From: Bermanella sp051277445
GTDB taxonomy: Bacteria > Pseudomonadota > Gammaproteobacteria > Pseudomonadales > Oceanobacteraceae
Reading direction: 5' to 3'
Assembly (NCBI GenBank): GCA_051277445.1
Contig: JBNMQC010000085.1
Location: forward strand, 1-9,991
DNA length: 9,991 bases
Shown here in pieces: positions 1 through 7,667 of the stretch. The number at the start of each line of letters is the position of its first letter. The stretch's first letter is position 1. Both the position numbers and the translations under genes were made by a program. Under the pieces are notes generated by a model. The model had not been told where the DNA came from, did no database searches, and saw nothing but the letters and a program-made list of their open reading frames with translations.

Positions 1-882
1 GGGGTAGTCAGACCGGTTGCAGAGCAAACTCTTAGCTTCAAAGCCCCAGGCATTGTGAAAACAGTGGCAGTGAAACAAGGTCAGCGAGTGAAGAAAGGGC
101 AGTTACTCGCTGAGTTAGAGCTTGAAGAAATGGATGCACAAGTGGCGAAGGCTCAGGCGATTTTAACGGATGCCAAGCGCCAGTTGGCTCGCTTAACCGC
201 ACTTGAAGGCAGTCAGCTCACCTCGGATGAGCGCATTCGTCAAATTAAAACATCGGTGGATGTGGCCCAGTCCGATTTAAGAATTGCTCGCTTTAATCGT
301 AAGTATGCCCAGATCCATGCGCCGGCGGACGGTCGTATCTTAAGTCGCCATATCGAGACCCATGAACTGGTTGGCAGTGGTCAGCCTGCGTATGTGTTTG
401 CCGATGACCAACAGGGTTGGAGTGTCAACTTGGCGGTGGCCGATGTGGATGTGGTGGCATTGAATATTGGCGATGAAGCCATCATCCAGCTAGATGCGTA
501 TCCGGGTGAACAGTTTCGTGCAAAGGTCCATGAAATTGCCGGCCGTGCCCACAACCGCACGCAAACGTTTGAAGTGGACGTCATCATTCAAACAGACCGT
601 CGCCTTTATTCTGGCTTAATCGCTCATACTCAAATCACTCCAAGCTTACAAACCCATGTAGCCAAAATTCCCATGGGTGCCTTGATCCAAGCAAAAGGCT
701 ATGAAGCCAGCATTTACGTGATTAACGACAAAGGCCATGCGCAGCTTAAAACCGTTCAACTTGCCTATGTGGATGCGCAGTTTGCGTACATTAAAACTGG
801 GGTCGTGCAGGGTGAGCAGATCGTCATTGAGGGCGGGCCGTTTATCACAAACGGTGAAGACATTGCCATTGTGAATCTGTAG
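1..882 (+). CDS. RND efflux periplasmic adaptor (membrane fusion protein), 5'-truncated by window
   Basis: The reading frame is open from base 1 and ends at TAG 880-882, giving 293 visible residues; the signal sequence or lipobox and true start lie upstream. The protein should link an RND permease to an outer-membrane channel in the periplasm. Visible order: first half of the lipoyl/barrel-sandwich domain (GIVKTVAVKQGQRVKKGQLL, from about residue 17), an alpha-helical hairpin (about 40-100) rich in Ala, Gln, Lys and Arg, the second lipoyl half (IHAPADGRILSRHIE, about 105-120), a beta-barrel domain (about 135-215), and a membrane-proximal domain ending in EGGPFITNGEDIAIVNL. This is the classic HlyD/AcrA-like order. 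It lies 6 bases upstream of the permease gene, so the two are surely co-transcribed. The exported substrate cannot be told. The family call is secure; an internal ATG at 55 is not the start because homology extends upstream of it. Confidence 0.93.
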   Translation, partial: GVVRPVAEQTLSFKAPGIVKTVAVKQGQRVKKGQLLAELELEEMDAQVAKAQAILTDAKRQLARLTALEGSQLTSDERIRQIKTSVDVAQSDLRIARFNRKYAQIHAPADGRILSRHIETHELVGSGQPAYVFADDQQGWSVNLAVADVDVVALNIGDEAIIQLDAYPGEQFRAKVHEIAGRAHNRTQTFEVDVIIQTDRRLYSGLIAHTQITPSLQTHVAKIPMGALIQAKGYEASIYVINDKGHAQLKTVQLAYVDAQFAYIKTGVVQGEQIVIEGGPFITNGEDIAIVNL

Positions 883-888
883 GGGCGA

Positions 889-3800
889 ATGATGAAATTA
901 CCTGTAATGGCCATCGAAAATCATCAAATGAGTTACCTGCTTGTGAGCATCTTGGTGCTGTTAGGCATCGTGTCTTATCTGACAATGCCCAGAGCCGAAG
1001 ACCCGCAACTGGATTTCCCATCGGTATCCATCATTGTGGTCAATCCAGGCACGAATCCGCAAGATATGGAGTCGTTGGTGGTGGATCCTATTGAGTCTGC
1101 GGTGAATGAACTGGAAGACATTAAGGTGATGAAAACCAATATCGAAGATGGTCTGGCGCGCTTTGAAGTGGAGTTTTTATACGGCTCAGACCCTGATGAG
1201 AAATACGACGACGTCCTCACCGCGGTCAATAATATCCGCGCGCAATTGCCTAGCGGCATAGTGAAGCTGGATATTAAAAAGATCTCCCCCAGTGAAGTGG
1301 GTATTTTACAAATTGCCTTATCGTCTTCTAGTCATGATTTCATCACCTTGCGCCGTGTAAGCGATGAGCTTGAAAATAAACTTGAACGCATCTCAGGGGT
1401 GAAGCGCATTGATGTTGAAGCACTTCCGGATATGGAAGTTCAAATACTATTAAAGCCCGCCAAACTGCATGCCCTTGGCATCAGTTTGCAAACGGTTTAT
1501 CAGGCGGTGAACAGCGCGTCTTTAAATATTCCTGGTGGTCATGTTCATGCCGGTGGGCGTCGCTTTAGCGTTTTGACCAGCGGTGACTTTAAGCAGTTAA
1601 GTGAAATTGAAAATACCGTGATCACGGCCATTGATGATCAACCCATTTATTTACGCAACATTGCAAGCGTTGTTATCCGAGAAGGCTTGCCAAGTTATAG
1701 AGGGTTTTATCAAGGCCAAGCCAGTGTGTTTTTAAGTGTGATACAGCGTGGCGGCAGTAATATTTTTAATGTGAGCGAACACGTTAAAACCATACTCGAT
1801 GAGTATAAATCGTCTTTAACCGGTGATGTGCAATTGCATATTATCAATGATCAAAGCATCAGTGTTGAAGATCGTGTGAATGGCTTTTTTGCCAGTTTGC
1901 TTCAAGGTCTTTTGTTGGTGGCGGTTGCGTGTCTGCTTGTGCTGGGTCGTGGTCCTAGTTTTGTGGTGGTCATGGCGATTCCGGTTTCTATTTTTATTGC
2001 CATTGGTTGGTTGGATTTGACCGGTTTTGCGTTGCAGCAGATGTCCATCGTGGGGTTAGTCATCGCACTGGGTTTATTGGTGGACAATGCCATTGTGGTG
2101 GTTGAAAACGTCATGCGTTTACAACGGGAAGGGCAATCACCGGAACAAGCCGCCAAACGCGGCAGCTCCCAAGTGGCATTGGCGATCATCAGTGGCACCT
2201 TAACCACAGTGTTGTCGTTTGTGCCTATGCTGCTCATGCAAAATGGATCAGGCATGTTTATTCGCTCCATGCCGGTAACGGTTGTTTTAACCTTGTTAGC
2301 GTCCTTGCTGGTGGCTTTAATCTTAACGCCGCTGCTCAGTACACGCTTGCGTTGCAGGCAAGCAGGGCCAACAAAGATGCAAACCCGTTTGGATGCGTTA
2401 AGTTCCGGTCCTTATGCGCGTAGCTTAGAGTGGGCGCTGCAGCATCCTAAAAAAATCATGTCCATCGCGTTGATGATATTTGTGTGTGCGCTGGCGCTGT
2501 TCCCATTGATAGGTGTGAGTTTATTTCCTAAAGCCGAAAAACCCATGATCTTGGTGAATTTAGAATTACCAGAAGGCGCTAGTTTTTCGCAAACCCAAAC
2601 TCAGGCCAATATGATTGAATCCATATTGTTACAAAAAGAGCTGGTAGAAGATGTGGTAGTGAATGTGGGCCGAGGCAATCCACGTATTTATTACAACGTG
2701 AGTCCAAATCGTCAAACACCAAATTTTGCTCAGCTGTTTGTTAAATTGCATGCCAGTGAGCTAGCCATTGTCGAGCCATTTGTGGAATCACTGCGCATCG
2801 AATTGGGTGCGCTGTCTGGTGTACGCGTGTTTATCAAAGAATTCAACCAAGGGCCTCCAGCAGAAGCGCCCATTTCTATTCGAGTGCTCGGCGATGATTG
2901 GTCATCCATTAAAGATGGGGCCAAGTTGGTCGAAGCCTTGTTTAATCAGCAGCAGGGTGCAGTGAATATCGATAACCCCATTGGTAAACATAAGGTGGAT
3001 ATCAAGCTTGAAATCAATCGTGATAAAGCCGCCATGTTAGGGTTGTCGGTGAATACCATCGACCAAACTATTCGTGCCGCCTTAGTGGGGTTACCCATGG
3101 GAATTTATAAAGACGAGATGGGGGATGACTTCACCATTATGCTAAAGTCATCGGACTCCATAGAGCCAGAGCTTAGTGCCTTCGATACGTTACAATTGCA
3201 AACTCCAAGTGGTGATATGGTGCCGTTAAAACAAGTGGCCAGTGTGACATTAGCCAGCAGTATTCCTCGTTTTCAGCATCATAATACGCAGCGCATGGCG
3301 CGGGTCACTTCCGATGTACGGGGCGGCTATAACGTGGCTGACGTGACCCGACATATTATTGAGCAACTGGATCAATTGGCGTTACCGCCAGGGGTTAGCT
3401 TGTCCATTGGTGGTGAGCAAGAAAACAGACAAGAATCCTTTGGCGGTATGGCAAAGGCATTGATCGTTGCCATGTTAGGAATTTTTGCGGTGTTGGTCAT
3501 GCAATTTAAATCCTTTAAGCAGCCGTTGATTATTTTCAGTGCCATTCCATTTGCCGCAACCGGTGCCTTTTTTGCGCTGTTCATCAGCGGCTACACGTTT
3601 TCATTTACGGCGTTTGTGGGCTTGACCTCGCTGGTGGGTATTGTGGTGAACAATGCCATTATTATTGTGGATTATGCCAATCAAAAACTCAGTGAAGGCG
3701 CGACTATTTTGGATGCCATTGCTGACAGTGCGAAAGTACGAATGACCCCCATCTTGCTTACAACCGTGACGACCATGGCAGGCTTATTACCGCTTACATT

Positions 3801-3951
3801 AAGTGGCTCCAGTATGTGGTCACCCATGGGTTGGGCGATTATTGGCGGCTTGCTGGTTTCTACATTATTGAGCTTGTTTGTTGTACCGGTATTGTATGTA
3901 CTGTTTACATCAAAGACAGACGTAGATGAGTTGGCATTGAATCCAGTATGA
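889..3951 (+). CDS. RND-family inner-membrane efflux permease
   Basis: A complete 1020-residue RND transporter, the usual length of the AcrB-like superfamily. It should export substrates through a tripartite pump using the proton gradient. Topology is classical: TM1 about 16-34, a large periplasmic loop to about 335, TM2-6 about 335-480, TM7 about 524-543, a second periplasmic loop to about 855, then TM8-12 to about 1010. The TM4 motif is LGLLVDNAIVVVENV (D399, N400) and the TM10 motif is VGIVVNNAIIIVDYAN (N921, N922). By motif alignment, AcrB has D407-D408 and K940 at these places, so only one of the three relay charges is kept. The start is ambiguous between ATG 889 and ATG 892. AGGGG at 881-885 gives spacers of 3 and 6 bases respectively, so 892 is the better-placed start (1019 residues). 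It follows the adaptor gene and overlaps the acetyltransferase start. Substrate unknown. Confidence 0.96.
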   Translation: MMKLPVMAIENHQMSYLLVSILVLLGIVSYLTMPRAEDPQLDFPSVSIIVVNPGTNPQDMESLVVDPIESAVNELEDIKVMKTNIEDGLARFEVEFLYGSDPDEKYDDVLTAVNNIRAQLPSGIVKLDIKKISPSEVGILQIALSSSSHDFITLRRVSDELENKLERISGVKRIDVEALPDMEVQILLKPAKLHALGISLQTVYQAVNSASLNIPGGHVHAGGRRFSVLTSGDFKQLSEIENTVITAIDDQPIYLRNIASVVIREGLPSYRGFYQGQASVFLSVIQRGGSNIFNVSEHVKTILDEYKSSLTGDVQLHIINDQSISVEDRVNGFFASLLQGLLLVAVACLLVLGRGPSFVVVMAIPVSIFIAIGWLDLTGFALQQMSIVGLVIALGLLVDNAIVVVENVMRLQREGQSPEQAAKRGSSQVALAIISGTLTTVLSFVPMLLMQNGSGMFIRSMPVTVVLTLLASLLVALILTPLLSTRLRCRQAGPTKMQTRLDALSSGPYARSLEWALQHPKKIMSIALMIFVCALALFPLIGVSLFPKAEKPMILVNLELPEGASFSQTQTQANMIESILLQKELVEDVVVNVGRGNPRIYYNVSPNRQTPNFAQLFVKLHASELAIVEPFVESLRIELGALSGVRVFIKEFNQGPPAEAPISIRVLGDDWSSIKDGAKLVEALFNQQQGAVNIDNPIGKHKVDIKLEINRDKAAMLGLSVNTIDQTIRAALVGLPMGIYKDEMGDDFTIMLKSSDSIEPELSAFDTLQLQTPSGDMVPLKQVASVTLASSIPRFQHHNTQRMARVTSDVRGGYNVADVTRHIIEQLDQLALPPGVSLSIGGEQENRQESFGGMAKALIVAMLGIFAVLVMQFKSFKQPLIIFSAIPFAATGAFFALFISGYTFSFTAFVGLTSLVGIVVNNAIIIVDYANQKLSEGATILDAIADSAKVRMTPILLTTVTTMAGLLPLTLSGSSMWSPMGWAIIGGLLVSTLLSLFVVPVLYVLFTSKTDVDELALNPV

Positions 3952-4472
3952 GTGAGTTAATATCCGAACAGGCTAAGATGCTACAGGGTGAGTGGTTTAA
4001 CCCCATTGACCCAATGTTGCGCAGTCTGCGTGAGCAAGCGCGTCTTGCCTGTGCCAAATACAATGCTCACCCAAGCAAGGGCAACATGAGGCACATTACT
4101 CGTCTGCTAAAGCGCAAGCCTAAGCAGCTGGTGATCGAACCTGGGTTTCAGTGTGATTACGGTAGCAATATCAGCGTGGGCGAAAACTTCTTTGCCAACT
4201 TCAATTGTGTATTGCTCGACAGTGGTTTGATCACCATAGGTGATAACGTATTGCTGGGTCCGGATGTGCATATTTATACGGTGGATCACCCTCGTGATGC
4301 CTCTGAGCGTCGCGGAGGGTTATGCATTGCTCAACCGGTTGTCATTGGTGATGATGTCTGGGTCGGCGCTGGGGCGAAAATCCTGCCTGGGGTTACCATC
4401 GGGGAGGGAGCGATTATCGGCGCAAATGCCCTTGTACGACAGGATGTAGAGGCGTTTACCCGCTTTTATTGA
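3948..4472 (+). CDS. Maltose/galactoside-type O-acetyltransferase (hexapeptide repeat), short C-terminus
   Basis: A 174-residue cytoplasmic acetyl-CoA-dependent sugar O-acetyltransferase of the Maa/LacA/NodL type. The N-terminus (MLQGEWFNPIDPMLRSLREQ, from residue 11) matches the maltose acetyltransferase (Mac) domain. From about residue 60 come left-handed beta-helix hexapeptide turns (ISVGENFFANFNCVLLD, ITIGDNVLLGPDVHIYT, VVIGDDVWVGAGAKILPGVT, IGEGAIIGANALV). H114 in TVDHPRD sits where this family has its catalytic histidine. The ATG overlaps the permease stop (ATGA, 3948-3951), implying translational coupling. Family members normally end with a GNPA-like segment after the last coil; here the protein stops at EAFTRFY, roughly 12-18 residues early. 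Neither other frame after the stop restores that motif, so a simple one-base frameshift does not explain it. It may still be active, because the catalytic histidine and the helix are present. The acceptor and any role with the pump are unknown. Confidence 0.9.
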   Translation: MSELISEQAKMLQGEWFNPIDPMLRSLREQARLACAKYNAHPSKGNMRHITRLLKRKPKQLVIEPGFQCDYGSNISVGENFFANFNCVLLDSGLITIGDNVLLGPDVHIYTVDHPRDASERRGGLCIAQPVVIGDDVWVGAGAKILPGVTIGEGAIIGANALVRQDVEAFTRFY

Positions 4473-4521
4473 ATTCTAGCGGTCAGCTAGTTGCTGGGAC
4501 AAAACCGTCTACACTCAAGTC

Positions 4522-7317
4522 ATGACTCTTGAACATATTCAGTTTAATCGCTTAACCAGCTTTATTATCTCCTCACTGGCTTATTACATGGCGGGCTTGG
4601 TTGGTTTGGAGCTCGCCATACCACCTGGGTTTGCTTCGGCTGTTTGGCCAGCGGCTGGGGTTGCATTAGCCTTGGCCATTTTGCTTCCAACCACGCCAGT
4701 GGTGATGGGCACGTTTGTCGCCTCATTTTTACTTAACTCACAATTAGTCTCAGACGCGAGTGGCGCATTCACTTGGCCTAACCTAGTGGTGCCGTTTTTG
4801 ATTGCACTGGGTGCCGCTTTGCAGTTAATAGCCGGATATGTGCTGTTTAGACATTATTTAAAACAGAACATCATATCGGATGTGTCCCATACCATTATTC
4901 GTTTTTCTATGATTGTTGTGCCCGTTGGTTGTCTCGTGTCAGCCAGTGTGGGAACCGCAGCGCTTTACATGAATCAGGTTATCTCAAGTAACGCCGTCAT
5001 GTTCTCTTGGTCCACATGGTGGTTAGGGGACTGCATAGGTGTGCTTTTATTCACCCCTATGCTGATGATTATTTTTGCGAATAAAGCCTATTTTAAGTTC
5101 TCTAGACGATTGCAAGTGGTGATACCGACCACTTTGATTTTCACCTCTACCAGTGTTTTGTTTTTTTGGTCTATTAATAACACTTACGATAACGTGGAAC
5201 GTGAACTGGACATCACCGCGAAGCGATACAGTCATGAAATAGAAGAACGATTGGAACTATCAACGAGTAAATTGCAGTCTTATCAAGCCTTTTTTCAAGG
5301 CAGTAATTACATTTCATTTAAAGAATACGAAGCCTATTCAGAAACCTTATTAGGCAGTGACAATACTTTATATAGTGTTGGCTGGACAGAAGTGACGCGT
5401 CACAAAGATCGAGCTCGAGTCGTAAAATCCATTGTAGATCAAGGTTTCGATGACTTTGAATTTAAAGTCCCAAGCAGTAGCGGAATGGTGACAGTCAGAG
5501 ATAAAGATGCGTATTACCCTGTGTTGTATATTTATCCTTATGGCCGTAATAAAAGAGCATTGGGTTTAGATTTATCTGAATTGCCTGGACGATTGGACCT
5601 ATTGAAGAAGATTGAAGCAACTGGAAAGGGGCGAGTCACTGGCCCCATTACCTTGGTTCAAGAAAAAGAAGATGAAAAATCCATTATTATCTATTTACCC
5701 GTTTGGCAAAAATACCCAAACGATGAAGTCTTAAGAGGCTATGTAAGTGGTGTGTATAGAGCAAGCGGGTTGCTAGGAGCTGTCCTTACGGATGCGCAAA
5801 AAAATAATTTAGGAATATCCGTGACGGATATCACGTACAAAGAGGATCCAAAAGTCTTAATAGAGCGAGTGGTGCCTACCCACTCGTATATTCCTTCAAA
5901 AAATTACGAGATACAGTTTCAAGGTTCACGTTATCAAGTGAAAATAACCCCAGGAGCAGACTATCAAGCGAATCAGAGCGACTGGGTAAGCTGGGTGATT
6001 TTAATTTGTGGCTTTGTTATATCGGCCTTAATGCAGGCTTTTATTTTAATGATGTCCGGTGCCATTGAGCACACGAATCGCATGGTGGAATTAAAAACAA
6101 AGCAATTAACACTCTCGATGGAAAAAGCGAAATCTGCCAGTCAAGCTAAATCGATGTTTCTCGCTAATATGAATCATGAATTACGAACCCCTTTAAATGC
6201 AATCATCGGGTTAGTGAATTTGTGTTTGAAGACGGCGTTAAGTCATAAACAATCGTCTTATCTCTACCAAGCTAAACTTGCCACACACACATTAATGTCA
6301 TTGATTAACCAGTCTTTGGACTACGCAAAAATTGAATCAGGAAAGTTAGAGTTAGAGCATATAGTGTTTGATTTGTCTGAGGTCATACAAAAAATTCATG
6401 CTGTCTTTAATATGCAGGCCTTACAAAAAGGCATTGAATTTAAATTACTCATTGATGGCGATATACATCGCTATTTTATGGGTGACCCATTAAGAATTGA
6501 ACAAGTGCTACTCAATCTATGCAGTAATGCACTGAAGTTTACGGATAGCGGCACGGTCAGTGTGAGTGTGTTTTCTAAGTCTATGAGCAACAACCAAGCG
6601 GAGATTATGATCAAAATTCAAGATTCCGGCATTGGTATATCGAAAGAACAACAAGCGCATTTGTTTCAATCTTTTCAGCAGGCCGATAATACGACCACCC
6701 GTAAATACGGAGGAACAGGTCTGGGTTTAGCAATCAGTAAGCAGCTTGTCGAACTGATGAATGGCAGCATTGTGATTAATAGCGATATTGGTAAAGGCTG
6801 TGAATTTGTTATCTGCCTACCTTTAGAAAAAAGCCAACAAGCAGACATGTTTAACAGCCAAACCATTGCCTCGTACCAACCTGAAACTGAACATGTGAAT
6901 GCAGTAACAGCCGGTGATCCGTCAAGTTTAGAGGGCTTAAATATCTTGTTGGTGGAAGACATAGAGATTAACCGCATGATTGCCACCGAGCTGTTAGAAG
7001 GTCATGGTGCGAACGTCACACAGGCATTTGATGGTCAGCAAGCTCTAGATACTGTGAAAACAGATACACGCTTTGATGTGGTGTTGATGGACATACAAAT
7101 GCCGGTGATGGATGGTCTAGAAGCAACCCAAGCCATAAGGGCCATACCGGAGTTTGCCGATCTTCCTATCTTGGCAATGACTGCCAACGCCATGAATGAG
7201 GATATTGATCATTGCTATGAGGTGGGAATGAATGGACATATCGCAAAACCCATTGATGAAAATAACATGATCTCGACTATTTTAAGCGTCCTATCGTCTT
7301 CAAGCCTCCCATCGTGA
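4522..7317 (+). CDS. Membrane hybrid sensor histidine kinase: MASE1-CHASE-HisKA-HATPase-REC
   Basis: A 931-residue inner-membrane sensor kinase. Residues about 10-218 are a multi-pass MASE1-type sensor region, with SAVWPAAGVALALA (39-52) and WSTWWLGDCIGVLLFTPML (163-181). A periplasmic CHASE-like domain follows (about 235-430), with YQAFFQGSNYISFKEYEAY from 254, a YYPVLYIYPYG stretch and a GRVTGPITLVQE stretch. One more TM lies at about 489-511, then a short linker into HisKA with phospho-acceptor H552 (NHELRTPLNAIIG). The ATPase domain has the N-box (N669), G1 (DSGIGI, 701-706) and G2 (GGTGLGLAI, from 730). A C-terminal receiver has E812/D813, phospho-acceptor D857, T887 and K909. All catalytic residues are present; no HPt or DNA-binding output domain is fused, so a separate HPt partner is likely. 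The start lacks a strong Shine-Dalgarno. The CHASE-to-kinase part looks more AT-rich than the operon upstream. Ligand and target unknown. Confidence 0.95.
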   Translation: MTLEHIQFNRLTSFIISSLAYYMAGLVGLELAIPPGFASAVWPAAGVALALAILLPTTPVVMGTFVASFLLNSQLVSDASGAFTWPNLVVPFLIALGAALQLIAGYVLFRHYLKQNIISDVSHTIIRFSMIVVPVGCLVSASVGTAALYMNQVISSNAVMFSWSTWWLGDCIGVLLFTPMLMIIFANKAYFKFSRRLQVVIPTTLIFTSTSVLFFWSINNTYDNVERELDITAKRYSHEIEERLELSTSKLQSYQAFFQGSNYISFKEYEAYSETLLGSDNTLYSVGWTEVTRHKDRARVVKSIVDQGFDDFEFKVPSSSGMVTVRDKDAYYPVLYIYPYGRNKRALGLDLSELPGRLDLLKKIEATGKGRVTGPITLVQEKEDEKSIIIYLPVWQKYPNDEVLRGYVSGVYRASGLLGAVLTDAQKNNLGISVTDITYKEDPKVLIERVVPTHSYIPSKNYEIQFQGSRYQVKITPGADYQANQSDWVSWVILICGFVISALMQAFILMMSGAIEHTNRMVELKTKQLTLSMEKAKSASQAKSMFLANMNHELRTPLNAIIGLVNLCLKTALSHKQSSYLYQAKLATHTLMSLINQSLDYAKIESGKLELEHIVFDLSEVIQKIHAVFNMQALQKGIEFKLLIDGDIHRYFMGDPLRIEQVLLNLCSNALKFTDSGTVSVSVFSKSMSNNQAEIMIKIQDSGIGISKEQQAHLFQSFQQADNTTTRKYGGTGLGLAISKQLVELMNGSIVINSDIGKGCEFVICLPLEKSQQADMFNSQTIASYQPETEHVNAVTAGDPSSLEGLNILLVEDIEINRMIATELLEGHGANVTQAFDGQQALDTVKTDTRFDVVLMDIQMPVMDGLEATQAIRAIPEFADLPILAMTANAMNEDIDHCYEVGMNGHIAKPIDENNMISTILSVLSSSSLPS

Positions 7318-7328
7318 CCTAGGGCTGA

Positions 7329-7353
7329 GAGTAATTTTCTGCTATTATTACTC
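7329..7353 (+). repeat. Inverted repeat upstream of RRM gene (7-bp stem, 11-base spacer)
   Basis: GAGTAAT (7329-7335) is exactly repeated in inverse as ATTACTC (7347-7353), with 11 bases between. One mismatch further out is followed by another G-C pair. It covers the candidate -10 hexamer. It is not followed by an uninterrupted T run, so a Rho-independent terminator for the kinase gene is unlikely. It could be an operator for a dimeric regulator or simply chance. Confidence 0.4.
7340..7348 (+). promoter_or_regulatory. Candidate extended -10 promoter for the RRM gene
   Basis: TGC followed by TATTAT (hexamer 7343-7348) matches an extended -10 element with five of six hexamer bases. No good -35 is seen at 16-18 bases upstream, which an extended -10 can tolerate. 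Transcription would start near 7355, leaving a leader of about 39 bases before ATG 7394. The element lies partly inside the inverted repeat at 7329-7353. Assigned by eye only. Confidence 0.4.
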
Positions 7354-7393
7354 CCTTATAGCCTTTTCAGGCATTTATATTCTAGGCCTATTT

Positions 7394-7636
7394 ATGAAAT
7401 TACTGATTCGCAACCTTGCCCGTACTACCACAGAAGACGAAGTTAAGTCTTTGTTTGAGCCATTTGGTGCGGTGCAGTCTTGTACGATTGTGATGGATGC
7501 ACAAACCGGTACTTCAAAAGGCTTTGGCTTTGTTGAAATGCCGAACCCTGGTGAAGCCAAAGCGGCCACAAAAAATTTAAATGGTATGGAGATCGCGGGC
7601 AACAACATCCGTGTGAAAAAAGCGGAAGACAAGTAA
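7394..7636 (+). CDS. Small single-domain RRM RNA-binding protein
   Basis: An 80-residue protein made of one complete RNA recognition motif, like the small bacterial and cyanobacterial Rbp proteins, which bind single-stranded RNA in the cytoplasm. The beta1/RNP2 strand is LLIRNL (3-8), helix 1 is about 13-24 (TEDEVKSLFEPF), beta2 is about 27-35, and RNP1 is KGFGFVEM (42-49) with F44 and F46 in the usual RNA-stacking positions. Helix 2 is about 53-63 and beta4 is NNIRVKKAE (70-78). The usual aromatic residue at the second RNP2 position is leucine here (L4), so one stacking contact is missing. There is no glycine-rich or other tail beyond the domain. The start is supported by TAGG about 7 bases upstream (7383-7386). 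The next gene begins 31 bases after its stop and probably shares the transcript. Target RNAs are unknown; some relatives are cold-induced, which the sequence here does not prove. Confidence 0.93.
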   Translation: MKLLIRNLARTTTEDEVKSLFEPFGAVQSCTIVMDAQTGTSKGFGFVEMPNPGEAKAATKNLNGMEIAGNNIRVKKAEDK

Positions 7637-7667
7637 TCCCGTATCGAGCTTAACCACAAGAGACCTT

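Noticed and set aside
975..1259. Minus-strand open frame opposite the RND permease, and similar antisense frames at 381-587, 1902-2270, 2730-2924 and 3372-3584
   Set aside because: They lie wholly inside strongly supported plus-strand genes, have no recognisable domain and no convincing ribosome binding site; they are shadows of biased codon use.
4476..4490. CTAGC-GGTCA-GCTAG inverted repeat between the acetyltransferase and kinase genes, considered as a terminator
   Set aside because: Only a 5-bp stem and no following T run; too weak for a Rho-independent terminator and likely chance.
4473..4521. Possible frameshifted remainder of the acetyltransferase C-terminus
   Set aside because: Both other frames after 4460 were read and neither gives a GNPA-like closing segment; one stops almost at once.
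6675..6986. Minus-strand open frame inside the hybrid kinase gene
   Set aside because: It overlaps the ATPase and receiver coding sequence with all motifs intact on the plus strand; the antisense product looks like no known family.
7375..7659. Minus-strand open frame opposite the RRM gene
   Set aside because: The plus-strand RRM motifs (RNP1, RNP2) are unmistakable; the antisense frame has no family resemblance.
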